From: Pseudovibrio sp000156235
GTDB taxonomy: Bacteria > Pseudomonadota > Alphaproteobacteria > Rhizobiales > Stappiaceae
Assembly: GCF_000156235.1 (NCBI RefSeq)
Contig: NZ_DS996806.1
Coordinates: 620,001-684,000, forward strand
Direction: 5' to 3'
DNA: 64,000 nt
How positions within the stretch are numbered: the first letter of the stretch is position 1; each line of letters starts with the position of its first letter. A program made the translations under genes and the position numbers. Of the stretch, positions 31,153 to 40,581 are shown in pieces. Below the pieces are notes generated by a model. The model had not been told where the DNA came from. It did no database searches and was given only the letters and a program-made list of their open reading frames with translations.

Positions 31153-32598
31153 ATGGGTCAAATCAGGAAGTCTGCTGCTCACTTGGTTCTTTGTGCGGTT
31201 CTTGGTGCATCTGGCGTGGTTGCGTCACAAGGTGCAGGCGCACTGGCCAATGAGAAGACTGTTCCCACATCACAAGCTGAGATTTCGCTTTCCTTCGCTC
31301 CTGTTGTGAAGAAAGTGGCACCAGCGGTGGTGAACGTTTATGCCAGCCGCACTGTTCAGGAACGTCGCAGAGTTTCTCCGTTCTTTGATGACCCGTTCTT
31401 CCGCCGTTTCTTTGGTGAGCAATCAGATCGCTTTGCCCCACGCTCGCGCAGCCGTGTTCAGAGTTCTCTGGGCTCTGGTGTAATCGTTTCTGAGGATGGA
31501 ACGATCATTACCAACCATCACGTGATTGCGGGTGCTGATGAGGTCCGCGTCGCACTTTCTGATCGCCGTGAGTTTGACGCAGACATCATCCTCATGGATG
31601 AGCGCACTGACCTTGCTGTGTTGAAGGTGCGAGATCCTGATGGTGCCTTCCCGGTTGTGCCTTTCGCTGATTCTGATGGGCTTGAGGTTGGTGATCTTGT
31701 GCTTGCCATTGGTAACCCGTTTGGGGTTGGCCAGACCGTGACGCAGGGTATTGTTTCTGCTGTGGCACGCAATCAGGTGGGTGTCTCTGACTATCAGTTC
31801 TTCATTCAAACGGATGCTGCCATCAACCCGGGTAACTCCGGTGGTGCGCTGGTTGATCTGAAAGGGCGTCTGGTTGGTGTGAATACGGCGATCTTCTCTC
31901 GCTCCGGTGGTTCCAACGGTATCGGCTTTGCAATCCCAGCCAATATGGTGGAAGTGGTTGCCTCTGCTGCGGATGATGGCGGTATCGTACGCCGCCCATG
32001 GGTTGGTACCAGCGTGCAGCCTGTCAGTTCTGATATTGCGGCGAGCCTTGGACTGGAGCGGCCGAGTGGTGTGCTTGTGACGCGTATCCAAGATGGTAGC
32101 CCAGCAGACCGTGCTGGGATTCGCGTTGGTGATCTGATCCTTTCTGTTGGTGGCACAGAGGTTGATGATCCGGATGCCTATGGCTATCGCCTTGCCACCA
32201 AGAAGGTTGGCGGCACCACCAGTTTTGAGGTGATGCGCGGTGGTGAGCCGTTCATGGTTGAAATCAGCCTGGAGCGTGCGCCGGAAACTGTGGCAAGAGA
32301 TACACGGGAGATCAAAGGGAACTCGCCATTTACGGGTGTTCGGGTTATGAATCTTTCTCCAGCCGTGGCTGAAGAGCTGCGTATGTACAACGAGTTCTCT
32401 GGTGTGGTGATTGCTGATATTCAGGCGCGTAGTAATGCTGCCTATGTCGGCTTTAAACCCGGTGATATCGTGGTTGAGATCAATGGTGCAGAAGTGACAA
32501 GCACCAAAGACCTTTCCAAGCTGACAGCCAAGCGTCAGCGTACGTGGAACATCACCTTCAAGCGTGATGGTCAGCTGCGGCAGGTAAGTTTGCGATAA
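31153..32598 (+). CDS. Do/DegP-family periplasmic serine protease
   Basis: HtrA-type quality-control protease, 481 residues. An N-terminal signal peptide (hydrophobic about 8-28, AGALA at the cleavage region) exports it to the periplasm. The trypsin-like domain has its full triad: His123 in TNHHVI, Asp153 in RTDLAVLK and Ser229 in GNSGG. Two PDZ domains follow (about 255-370 and 385-481), as in DegP/DegQ rather than the single-PDZ DegS. The loop RRVSPFFDDPFFRRFFGEQ precedes the protease core, as in MucD-like members. A standalone gene just upstream of rarA. Assignment among DegP, DegQ and MucD subtypes is not possible by eye. Confidence 0.95.
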   Translation: MGQIRKSAAHLVLCAVLGASGVVASQGAGALANEKTVPTSQAEISLSFAPVVKKVAPAVVNVYASRTVQERRRVSPFFDDPFFRRFFGEQSDRFAPRSRSRVQSSLGSGVIVSEDGTIITNHHVIAGADEVRVALSDRREFDADIILMDERTDLAVLKVRDPDGAFPVVPFADSDGLEVGDLVLAIGNPFGVGQTVTQGIVSAVARNQVGVSDYQFFIQTDAAINPGNSGGALVDLKGRLVGVNTAIFSRSGGSNGIGFAIPANMVEVVASAADDGGIVRRPWVGTSVQPVSSDIAASLGLERPSGVLVTRIQDGSPADRAGIRVGDLILSVGGTEVDDPDAYGYRLATKKVGGTTSFEVMRGGEPFMVEISLERAPETVARDTREIKGNSPFTGVRVMNLSPAVAEELRMYNEFSGVVIADIQARSNAAYVGFKPGDIVVEINGAEVTSTKDLSKLTAKRQRTWNITFKRDGQLRQVSLR

Positions 32599-32654
32599 TG
32601 CAGTCCTGAAGCATCGTTCGCTTCAAGGCTTGCGCAGAGGAATATTGAGAGACC

Positions 32655-33965
32655 ATGAGTGATCTGTTTTCCGCCAATGGGATGGATCAACTGGAAGACA
32701 GGCCGCTTGCTGATCGCATGCGGCCTCGTGTTCTGGAGGATGTTGTCGGGCAAGGCCACCTGCTGGGTGAAGATGGTATTTTAAGCCGTATGCTGCGTTC
32801 CGGCTCTCTTGGGTCTCTTATCTTCTGGGGGCCTCCGGGGACTGGTAAGACCACCGTGGCCCGACTGCTTGCTGATGCAACGGATCTGGAGTTTGAACAG
32901 ATCTCTGCAATCTTTTCCGGTGTTGCGGATCTGAAGAAGTGCTTTGAACGCGCCAAAGGACGTCGGATCTCAAGTAAACGGACATTGCTGTTTGTAGACG
33001 AGATTCATCGCTTCAACCGTGCGCAGTTGGATAGCTTTTTGCCTGTGATGGAAGATGGCACCATCACACTGGTTGGGGCGACCACCGAGAACCCAAGCTT
33101 TGAGCTGAACGCAGCGTTGCTGTCACGCTCTCATGTGCTCACTTTCCAGTCCCTCAATGAAGATGCGTTGATTGACCTGCTCAAGCGGGCTGAAGAGGAG
33201 ATGGGCCGCGAGTTGCCTCTGGATGAGGACGCGCGTCTTTCGCTTGTTCGGATGGCCGATGGGGATGGTCGTTCAGCGCTGACATTGGCCGAAGATGTCT
33301 GGCGGACAGCTGGTGAGGATGAGGTGTTTGATACTGAACGCCTCGCTGAGGTGGTTCAGCGCCGGGCGCCGATCTACGACAAGACCAAGGATGGTCACTA
33401 CAATCTCATCTCAGCGCTGCACAAATCCATTCGCGGATCTGATCCGGATGCTGCGCTTTACTGGATGTGCCGCATGCTGGAGGGCGGAGAAGATCCGCTT
33501 TACATCATTCGCCGTCTGACGGTGATGGCCTCTGAAGACATTGGCATGGCTGATCCGAATGCGTTGGTGCAGGTGAATGCTGCGCGTCATGCCTATCAGC
33601 TGGTTGGTTCTCCGGAAGGGGAGTATGCGCTTGCGCAGGCTGCGGTTTATCTGGCGACGGCTCCAAAATCCAATGCGTCTTATCTGGCCTATAAAGCCGC
33701 GCGTATGGATGCGCGGGAGCATGGATCTCTGGTGCCGCCAAAGCATATTCTCAATGCGCCGACGACCATGATGAAGAAGATGGGATACGGTGCGAGCTAC
33801 CGGTATGACCATGATGAGCCGGATGCGTTCTCTGGTCAGGACTATTTCCCTGAGAAGATGGGTCGGCAGAAGTACTACGAGCCGAATGCTCGTGGGTTTG
33901 AGCGCGATATTCAGAAACGCTTGAGCTATTGGGATCGATTGAGAAAAGAACGCGGCAACCAGTAA
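32655..33965 (+). CDS. rarA: Replication-associated recombination protein RarA (MgsA)
   Basis: AAA+ ATPase of the RarA/MgsA/WRNIP1 family, 436 residues, which acts at stalled replication forks. Walker A is GPPGTGKTT at residues 59-67 and Walker B is LLFVDEIHRF with D115/E116. The C-terminal part carries the family tetramerisation region (HYNLISALHKSIRGSDPDAA and LTVMASEDIGMADPNAL) and ends KRLSYWDRLRK. It follows the protease gene by 56 bases and may share its transcript. Confidence 0.97.
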   Translation: MSDLFSANGMDQLEDRPLADRMRPRVLEDVVGQGHLLGEDGILSRMLRSGSLGSLIFWGPPGTGKTTVARLLADATDLEFEQISAIFSGVADLKKCFERAKGRRISSKRTLLFVDEIHRFNRAQLDSFLPVMEDGTITLVGATTENPSFELNAALLSRSHVLTFQSLNEDALIDLLKRAEEEMGRELPLDEDARLSLVRMADGDGRSALTLAEDVWRTAGEDEVFDTERLAEVVQRRAPIYDKTKDGHYNLISALHKSIRGSDPDAALYWMCRMLEGGEDPLYIIRRLTVMASEDIGMADPNALVQVNAARHAYQLVGSPEGEYALAQAAVYLATAPKSNASYLAYKAARMDAREHGSLVPPKHILNAPTTMMKKMGYGASYRYDHDEPDAFSGQDYFPEKMGRQKYYEPNARGFERDIQKRLSYWDRLRKERGNQ

Positions 33966-34081
33966 GGCTGGCCACTTGTTTTAGCGAGGGCCAAAAGCAC
34001 TTTGCAGGCAAACACATAAACTACACGTAACTTTGTTTGGGTTTCCCGTTTGCAATCGGGCATCCTTCTTCGCACACTGAC

Positions 34082-36502
34082 ATGAAAGAGAATCTGGTGT
34101 GTGGAATGAGGCAGCTTGAACTGAGACTTGGACTGGTGCTGTATGGCGGGGTTTCGCTTGCCATTTATATGCACGGCGTTACTCGTGAGCTGCTCAACCT
34201 GCAACGTGCCTCCCATGCTTTGCACCAGTTCCGCCGCGACCGTGAGCGCGGTGTGGAGAGCGACGTTGAGCTGGAAGGCTCCGCGAAATCCTACTTTGAT
34301 CTTCTGGAGAGCTTTGGTCCGCAGCTGGATCTGCGGGTTGTGATTGACGCCATCTCGGGCGCTTCCGCTGGTGGTGTCAATGCCATCATGCTGGCACGGG
34401 CGCTGGCGCATGATCTTCCACTCAAGCACCACAGTGATTTGTGGCTGTCGCTTGCTGATGTGGACAAGCTGGCCAATGAAACCTCCGGGGTAAGCAAGCA
34501 TGCCAAACGTGTGCTGGCGCCTATTCTGGATAAGCTGCTGGTGTTTCTCGGCACCGATGTTCCGCACAACAAAGAGACGCGTACCAAGCTGCGGGATTTC
34601 ATCAGCTCCCGCTGGTTTACGCCTCCGTTTTCAGGGGAACGGTACTCCGGTTGGCTGGTAGATGCCTGCCGTGCCATGGATGAGTATGATCGCGGTGAGA
34701 CCCTGATCCCTTTTGGGCAGCGGTTGGAGTTATTCGTTACGCTGACGGATTTTCACGGTGTGTTGCGCCGGATTGCGCTGCATGATCCTGAGTTCATTGA
34801 GGAGCTGGATCACCGACGGATCGTGAACTTCAATGCCATCCATCGTGTTTCCAGTGGGTTGCACAGCCAGATGAGCGCGGAGTGCATTCCCGATCTGGTG
34901 TTTGCTGCTCGGGCGACCTCCAGCTTTCCCGGTGCTTTCCCGCCCATGAGTGCGGCGGAGATGGATGGAGTGCTGGAGCGCCAAGGTTTGGAATGGAGTG
35001 GGCGTGAGGCGTTCATGACGAATGTGCTTCATGCCAACTGTGATGCGGAAGGGGAGCGGATCTTTATCGATGGCTCTCTGGTGATGAACAAGCCTTTTGA
35101 GCCGCTTATTGAATCCATTGCGCAGCGACCGGCTGCCCGCGAGGTGGTGCGGCGATTGCTTTATCTGGATCCGTTGCCGTTCTCTCATCGCGATGTGCCG
35201 ACTGATCCTGAACCTCCGGGGTTCTTCAAAAGCATCTTTGCATCTCTTGCTCACATTCCGCGCAATGAACCGATTGGTGATGAACTGCAGGAGATTGAGC
35301 AGATCAACATGAAGGTGCGGCGCATTCAGGAAGTGGCTGATGCAGCTCTGCCTATGGTGCGCCGGGAAGTGCAGAGGTTGCTGGAGAAGCATGGCAGCTT
35401 GCCTGAGACAGAGGGTGACTTTTCTGTTGTGCGGCAAGGGGCTGAGCTGAGTGCGATGGAGCAGTCTGGCTTTGCCAATGCCGGATATTTGCAGCTGCGA
35501 CTGGGGCATCTTGCACACCGGGTTGTTTCTTTGATCTCCAACCTTTCTGGAGTGCAGCAGGAAGGCTGTATTGAGAAAGGGGCGGAGGTCGTTCAGTGGT
35601 CCTGGGAGAGCGTTGAAGAGGTTGTGGTCAATGCGCTGACTTTCTCCAAGGAAGAAGAAGGGGAGGCGCAACGGGATCAGGCCAAGATCCTCAATGAGCT
35701 GAAGAGCCTTGATGTTGACTATCGCATTCGTCAGCTTCGCTTCCTGATCGAGCAGATCAACAAGTTCTACCATCACGAAGAGATTGCTGGTTCTGTTGAG
35801 TTTGCCCGTCATCTGGATGTGTTCAAACGCGAGCTGTATGGGCAGATTGCCAACTTGCGGAACCGGTGGTCAGAGGAGTTCTACGGCACCGAGACCATTC
35901 ATCTAGCGACACTGCTCAAAGAGCCGTCTCCGCAATTGGAGACTGTGCGCAAGGTGCTTGGTGTGCTCAGTCTGCGTATGGGGCTCTCTGATCTTGATAA
36001 GCTGACAGATTCCATTGTGTTTGAAGGCGTTGGCAAGCTGGGCGATCTGAAAGCTGCACAAGGAATCTTGGAAGGGTACATCGGTTTCCCATTCTTCGAC
36101 ACCAGCATGTTCCCGGTTCAGCAAGCGCTTGATGCGTTTGAGCTGCGGAAGATTGAAGTGGGGCGGATCAGCCCTAAGGATGCGCAGCTGTTGAGCCCGG
36201 GCGGTGTTGACCTGAAAGGGGCGCAACTGCAGATGTTTGGCGCATTCTTCAATCGTGGATGGCGCGAGCATGATTATCTGTGGGGCCGACTGAACGCAGC
36301 TGAGCGTCTGGTGCGGTTGCTGCGAGATGTTTATCAGCAGTGTCACGGTTCAGCCCGTCCCATTGCACCGGGGGATGATATGAACCTGCGGGCGATCTTC
36401 CTTGATATACTCGAAGAAGAAGAGGGACATCTGGAGGATCATGCAGAACTGGTGCAGGCGTGCCGTGATAAGGTTGACGAGGTCTTCTCTAAGGGATGTT
36501 AG
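34082..36502 (+). CDS. Large patatin-like protein (predicted lipid acyl hydrolase)
   Basis: An 806-residue protein with an N-terminal patatin domain. The oxyanion-type segment LVLYGGVSLAIYMHGVTREL (about 18-37) is followed by the nucleophile elbow GASAGG with Ser95, and the second dyad residue Asp330 lies in FIDGSLVMNKP, so the Ser-Asp pair is complete. The rest, about 450 residues, is a helical, coiled-coil-rich region of unknown role without membrane segments. It matches the architecture of the long bacterial patatin-related family. I chose the ATG at 34082; 34107 (MRQLELRLG) is also possible. No lipid genes are adjacent. Substrate unknown. Confidence 0.85.
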   Translation: MKENLVCGMRQLELRLGLVLYGGVSLAIYMHGVTRELLNLQRASHALHQFRRDRERGVESDVELEGSAKSYFDLLESFGPQLDLRVVIDAISGASAGGVNAIMLARALAHDLPLKHHSDLWLSLADVDKLANETSGVSKHAKRVLAPILDKLLVFLGTDVPHNKETRTKLRDFISSRWFTPPFSGERYSGWLVDACRAMDEYDRGETLIPFGQRLELFVTLTDFHGVLRRIALHDPEFIEELDHRRIVNFNAIHRVSSGLHSQMSAECIPDLVFAARATSSFPGAFPPMSAAEMDGVLERQGLEWSGREAFMTNVLHANCDAEGERIFIDGSLVMNKPFEPLIESIAQRPAAREVVRRLLYLDPLPFSHRDVPTDPEPPGFFKSIFASLAHIPRNEPIGDELQEIEQINMKVRRIQEVADAALPMVRREVQRLLEKHGSLPETEGDFSVVRQGAELSAMEQSGFANAGYLQLRLGHLAHRVVSLISNLSGVQQEGCIEKGAEVVQWSWESVEEVVVNALTFSKEEEGEAQRDQAKILNELKSLDVDYRIRQLRFLIEQINKFYHHEEIAGSVEFARHLDVFKRELYGQIANLRNRWSEEFYGTETIHLATLLKEPSPQLETVRKVLGVLSLRMGLSDLDKLTDSIVFEGVGKLGDLKAAQGILEGYIGFPFFDTSMFPVQQALDAFELRKIEVGRISPKDAQLLSPGGVDLKGAQLQMFGAFFNRGWREHDYLWGRLNAAERLVRLLRDVYQQCHGSARPIAPGDDMNLRAIFLDILEEEEGHLEDHAELVQACRDKVDEVFSKGC

Positions 36503-36555
36503 CTACACAGCACTTTGTACAAGACACACTCACCAAAATCCGATAGGGAAGAGGC

Positions 36556-36936
36556 ATGAAAAATCTCATCCTGATTGCACTTGGCGGCGGGGCAGGAGCG
36601 GTTTGTCGGCATCTGGTTTCAATGGCCGGCCTACGTCTTCTGGGGCCTTCTTTTCCTTGGGGCACTGTCACCGTAAATATTCTTGGTTCTTTGCTGATGG
36701 GGATCTTTGTTGAGGTTCTTGCTCAGCGTCTGAATGCTTCTTCTGAGCTGCGTTATCTGATTGCTACGGGTTTCCTTGGTGGCTTCACCACTTTCTCAAC
36801 GTTCTCGCTGGATGTGGCGGTGTTGTGGGAGCGGGGAGAGCCGATTGCGACTGTTGCGTATGTGCTGGTTTCGGTGATCCTGTCTGTCTCAGCCTTGTTT
36901 GCTGGTCTTTACATCACGCGGCAGGTTCTCGCCTGA
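36556..36936 (+). CDS. crcB: Fluoride channel CrcB/Fluc
   Basis: A 126-residue protein with four membrane helices that exports fluoride as a dual-topology dimer in the inner membrane. The family marks GGGAGAVCRHL, WGTVTVNILGS and GFLGGFTTFSTFS are present. GGAAGAGG precedes the ATG. No fluoride riboswitch consensus is seen in the 50 bases upstream. It opens a block with the pseudouridine synthase, HAD and ATP12 genes. Confidence 0.96.
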   Translation: MKNLILIALGGGAGAVCRHLVSMAGLRLLGPSFPWGTVTVNILGSLLMGIFVEVLAQRLNASSELRYLIATGFLGGFTTFSTFSLDVAVLWERGEPIATVAYVLVSVILSVSALFAGLYITRQVLA

Positions 36937-37118
36937 TTTTGCAAGTTGGCGGCAAAAACTCATAGAAACTTGATGGTTTTTCGTTTTTGACGGGCTGAAT
37001 CAGCGTGAAAGGCTTGCATGTTTGGGCGGCACCTGCCAAATGAGCGCCAACAGATTTAATAGGAACGGCTGGCGCACCCTTCGTGCTGCCGCCGCGATAA
37101 AGGTCAGGACCTTCACTC

Positions 37119-38168
37119 ATGAGTGGCTCCCAGAAAAAAGCAGCGCCTCAGAACAAGGGTGGCAGCCCCGTCAAGATTGAGATGCGCCGCGTTGATGAAG
37201 ACGACGCAGGCATCCGTCTGGACCGCTGGTTTAAAGAAAATTTCCCTGAACTTGGCTTTGGTCGTTTGCAGAAACTGCTGCGGACAAAACAGGTTCGTGT
37301 TGATGGCAAGCGTGCTGAAGCTTCCACTCGTTTGGAAGCTGGACAGGAAATCCGCATTCCACCGCTTGGTGTTGAGCTTGCTGCGGATGACCGCAAAAAC
37401 GCAAAGCCACGCGCCCGTAAGCTGGTTGACAGTGATCGTGAAGCCATTGAGCAGATGATGCTCTTTGAAGACTCTCATGTCATGGTGCTGAACAAGCCTG
37501 CTGGTCTTGCCGTGCAGGGTGGTTCTGGCCTGAAGCGTCACGTGGATGGTATGCTGGACGCGTTCACCAACCAGAAGGGTGACAAGCCGCGTCTGGTTCA
37601 CCGTCTGGACCGTGAGACCTCTGGTATTTTGCTTGTCGCGAAGACACGCCGTGCAGCGCAGGAGCTGACGAAAGCATTCCGTCACCGCAACACGCGCAAG
37701 ATCTATTGGGCGATGGTTGCTGGTGTGCCGAAGCCGCGTCAGGGCCGTATCTCGACTTATCTGGCCCGTGATGAGGGTGAAGAGCGCATGCGTGTTGCTC
37801 GTCATGGTGATGATGAGGCACAGCACGCAGTCAGCCTTTACAACGTGGTTGAGCAGTCTGGCCAGAAGCTTGCATGGGTGACCCTGAAGCCAGTCACTGG
37901 TCGTACGCACCAGCTGCGCGCGCATTCGGCTCATATTGGTCATCCGATCATTGGTGATCCAAAATACTTCAACATCCAGAACTGGGAGCTGCCGGGCGGC
38001 ATTCAGAACAAGCTGCACTTGCTGGCACGCCGGATTGTTATTCCGCATCCGTCAGGCAATGGTGTGATTGATGTTTCTGCGCCTTTGCCTCCGCATATGC
38101 AGCAGACCTGGAACTTGCTTGGTATGGATGTGAAGGACTATGATCCTGAAGTGAATGAACCAGAATAA
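37119..38168 (+). CDS. rluC: Pseudouridine synthase, RluC/RluD family
   Basis: Modifies uridines in 23S rRNA. 349 residues: an N-terminal S4 RNA-binding domain (about 30-90, RLDRWFKENFPELGFGRLQK) and a catalytic domain with Asp164 in HRLDRETSG, plus the conserved KPVTGRTHQLRAH. The basic N-terminal tail (GSQKKAAPQNKGG) is an extension common in alphaproteobacteria. RluC is the most likely member, but RluD-type specificity cannot be ruled out by eye. The 180-base gap after crcB has no gene. Confidence 0.85.
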   Translation: MSGSQKKAAPQNKGGSPVKIEMRRVDEDDAGIRLDRWFKENFPELGFGRLQKLLRTKQVRVDGKRAEASTRLEAGQEIRIPPLGVELAADDRKNAKPRARKLVDSDREAIEQMMLFEDSHVMVLNKPAGLAVQGGSGLKRHVDGMLDAFTNQKGDKPRLVHRLDRETSGILLVAKTRRAAQELTKAFRHRNTRKIYWAMVAGVPKPRQGRISTYLARDEGEERMRVARHGDDEAQHAVSLYNVVEQSGQKLAWVTLKPVTGRTHQLRAHSAHIGHPIIGDPKYFNIQNWELPGGIQNKLHLLARRIVIPHPSGNGVIDVSAPLPPHMQQTWNLLGMDVKDYDPEVNEPE

Positions 38169-38196
38169 GTAATAGCAAAATAACGGGCTGATCTTC

Positions 38197-38877
38197 ATGT
38201 ATCTCATCGTGTTTGACTGCGACGGCACGCTCGCGGATAGCCAAGACAATATCATGATTGGTTTCACCGCAGCATATCGCTCTGTCGATCTGCCGCTGCC
38301 ATCACGTGATGAGATCCTTGAAACGGTTGGCCTGACGCTGAACATAGCCTTTGAAAAACTGTTGGGCCGGAAAGATCCTGAGCTGATCGAGAGAATGGTC
38401 AAAGGATACCAGCAGGTTGTTTGGGAAATGCGCTCTAAGGGACGAGACTATGATCCGCTCTATGAGGGGGCAATTGAGGCTTTGAAAGAGTTGGATGGCC
38501 GGGAAGATGTGCTTCTTGGTATCGCAACTGGCAAGCACTCCCGCGGAATGAAGCATCTTATCAGTCTGCATGAACTGGAAGGTGTCTTCACCACAATGCA
38601 GACCGCGGATGTTGCGCCGTCCAAGCCAAACCCGGGCATGATTTTTCAGGCGATGAGCGAAACTGGCGTCGATCTTGAAAACACGATTATGATCGGTGAT
38701 ACGACCTTCGATATGCAGATGGCCCGCAATGCAGGCGTTAAATCTGTTGGGGTTACATGGGGTTATCACAGTGCCGACGATGTGAAGAGCGCTGGTGCCA
38801 CCTATGTCATCGATCACTTTAAGGAACTCATTCCAGTGCTGAGCGAGCACTTCAAGTGGAATAAGGAAGTCGCATAA
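38197..38877 (+). CDS. HAD-family phosphatase (phosphoglycolate phosphatase-like)
   Basis: A 226-residue hydrolase with the four HAD motifs: nucleophile FDCDGTLAD (Asp7, Asp9), the serine/threonine of motif II in LLGIATGKHSRG, the lysine in PSKPNPGM and the acidic pair in MIGDTTFDMQMA. The helical cap lies about 15-85. It resembles Gph but the substrate is unproven. The stop overlaps the ATP12 gene start by one base (TAATG), so the two are coupled. Confidence 0.9.
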   Translation: MYLIVFDCDGTLADSQDNIMIGFTAAYRSVDLPLPSRDEILETVGLTLNIAFEKLLGRKDPELIERMVKGYQQVVWEMRSKGRDYDPLYEGAIEALKELDGREDVLLGIATGKHSRGMKHLISLHELEGVFTTMQTADVAPSKPNPGMIFQAMSETGVDLENTIMIGDTTFDMQMARNAGVKSVGVTWGYHSADDVKSAGATYVIDHFKELIPVLSEHFKWNKEVA

Positions 38878-39671
38878 TGCGTGACATTTTTGAGCAGATT
38901 GCAGATGACATTGCAAAAGGGCCTGTTGATGCTGTTCAGGCTGCACGTGAGCACACGAAACGAAACCTGCCAAAGCGGTTTTATGAGCGTGTCAGCGTTG
39001 AACAGAAAGACGACGTCTATGCTGTTCTGCTGGATGGGCGCTCCATCAAAACGCCGGGACGTAATGCTCTGGTGTTCAAGGATGAAGTGATTGCGGAAGG
39101 TGTGGCTGCCGAATGGGAGCTGCAGGAAGAAGAGATTGATCCGGGCACAATGCCACTCACACGCATTGCTCATTCCGCGATTGATGCCGTTGAAGAGAAA
39201 TTCGCCGACGTTGCAGATGAGATCACCCGTTATGCTGGGAACGACCATCTCTGCTACCGCGCTGACTCTCCTGCTGAACTCGTTGGTCGTCAGACTGCCC
39301 AGTGGGATCCTGTTCTGGGCTGGGCGGAGAAGCTGCTTGATGGTCGCTTTAAGCTGGTTGAAGGGATCATGCATGTTGCACAGGATGAGGCTGTGACTGC
39401 AGCTTATCGTGCTGAGCTGGACAAGTATGATGCGTTGCAGTTGGCTGCGATCCACACAGTGACATCCATTTGTGGCTCTGCCCTTTTGGCATTGGCACTG
39501 GCTGAAAAAGCGTTTGATGCGGACGCTGTCTGGTCCGCTGCTCACGTTGATGAAGATTGGAACATTGAGCAATGGGGACAGGACGAAGAAGCTGCTCGTA
39601 TTCGCCGGTTCAAGAACGATGAGTTCAATGCTGCTGCTCTTATTCTGGTGGGAGCGCCAGAAGAAAGCTAA
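38877..39671 (+). CDS. ATP12-family ATP synthase assembly chaperone
   Basis: A 264-residue member of the ATP12 family; in mitochondria ATP12 binds free F1 alpha subunit before assembly. The conserved LPKRFYERVSV, LLDGRSIKTPGRNALV and AAEWELQEEEIDPGTMPLT blocks are present, then a helical C-terminal domain with LCYRADSPAELVGRQTAQWD. Alphaproteobacterial homologues are presumed to assist F1F0 assembly. Coupled to the HAD gene upstream; ends before a terminator. Confidence 0.93.
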   Translation: MRDIFEQIADDIAKGPVDAVQAAREHTKRNLPKRFYERVSVEQKDDVYAVLLDGRSIKTPGRNALVFKDEVIAEGVAAEWELQEEEIDPGTMPLTRIAHSAIDAVEEKFADVADEITRYAGNDHLCYRADSPAELVGRQTAQWDPVLGWAEKLLDGRFKLVEGIMHVAQDEAVTAAYRAELDKYDALQLAAIHTVTSICGSALLALALAEKAFDADAVWSAAHVDEDWNIEQWGQDEEAARIRRFKNDEFNAAALILVGAPEES

Positions 39672-39697
39672 GCAGTTTCTGACTGAGATCTGAAGTT

Positions 39698-39726
39698 TAA
39701 AAGCGCAGTCGATAGCTGCGCTTTTT
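39698..39726 (+). terminator. Intrinsic terminator after the ATP12 gene
   Basis: AGCGCAG pairs with CTGCGCT around TCGATAG, followed by T6. It closes the crcB-to-ATP12 block. Confidence 0.88.
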
Positions 39727-39915
39727 TGTTGGCTGGCTTCTGCATATCGTAGAAAGAAATCAATAGTTTGTAGTATGTGGGCAATGGAATTTTATTTGCC
39801 GTGATACTGTCGAATCTGTTCAACTGTGTGCTGCAGCCATCCGGCATAAGAATAATGTTTAAAACGACACATCGCCAAACACGGTCATAATCACAAAAAT
39901 TGAGGAATTCCGCCG

Positions 39916-40401
39916 ATGAAACATAATGAGAAAGTTATTGAGCGGCTTAATGAGGCTCTGAAGCTGGAGCTTGGTGCCGTCAATCAGTACTGGCTGCATT
40001 ATCGCCTGCTGGATGACTGGGGCTTTGGCAAACTGGCGCAAAAGGAGCGCGAGGAATCCGTTGAAGAGATGGAACATGCGGACAAGCTGATTGAACGCAT
40101 CCTCTTCCTTGGTGGTCACCCAAATATGCAGACTGTTGGCGCTCTGAAGATCGGTACAAACCTGAAAGAGGTTCTGGAAGCTGATCTGGCTGGTGAGCAT
40201 GAAGCGCGCGAATCTTACAAGAAGAGCCGCGAGATCTGTGATGCCGAAGGCGACTATGTTTCCATGAAGCTTTTTGACGATCTTCTGGCAGATGAGGAAG
40301 GGCATATCGACTTCCTTGAAACACAGCTTGAGCTTCTTGAGAAGATTGGTGAGCAGCACTACGGTGCGCTGAATGCCAACTCGGCTGATGCGAGCGAATA
40401 A
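39916..40401 (+). CDS. bfr: Bacterioferritin (first copy)
   Basis: Heme-binding ferritin cage subunit that oxidises and stores iron, 161 residues. All ferroxidase ligands sit at the E. coli numbering: Glu18, Glu51, His54, Glu94, Glu127 and His130, and the heme-ligand Met52 is kept. TGAGGA precedes the ATG. A second complete copy lies 840 bases downstream on the same strand; the two proteins are clearly homologous but diverged. No Bfd ferredoxin gene is adjacent. No clear Irr or RirA box was recognised upstream. Confidence 0.97.
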   Translation: MKHNEKVIERLNEALKLELGAVNQYWLHYRLLDDWGFGKLAQKEREESVEEMEHADKLIERILFLGGHPNMQTVGALKIGTNLKEVLEADLAGEHEARESYKKSREICDAEGDYVSMKLFDDLLADEEGHIDFLETQLELLEKIGEQHYGALNANSADASE

Positions 40402-40430
40402 TCACGCTAACTGATTGCTTTGATTTGAAA

Positions 40431-40457
40431 GAGCTGCCCATTGGGTGGCTCTTTTTT
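40431..40457 (+). terminator. Intrinsic terminator after the first bacterioferritin gene
   Basis: GAGCTGCCC pairs with GGGTGGCTC (two G.U pairs) around ATT, followed by T6. Confidence 0.85.
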
Positions 40458-40581
40458 GTTGGGTTAAAGTTGTTTGCTTCCAGCTAGAGTGCGCGCCATT
40501 CGATTGGATTCAATCAAGTGGCAAGAATTCGCAAAAAAAACTTATCCCCCTCATCAATAACGCTCTTAAGCTTGTTCTCGT

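Noticed and set aside
36500..36555. Fluoride riboswitch ahead of crcB
   Set aside because: Only about 50 bases separate the genes and no recognisable crcB-motif core is present.
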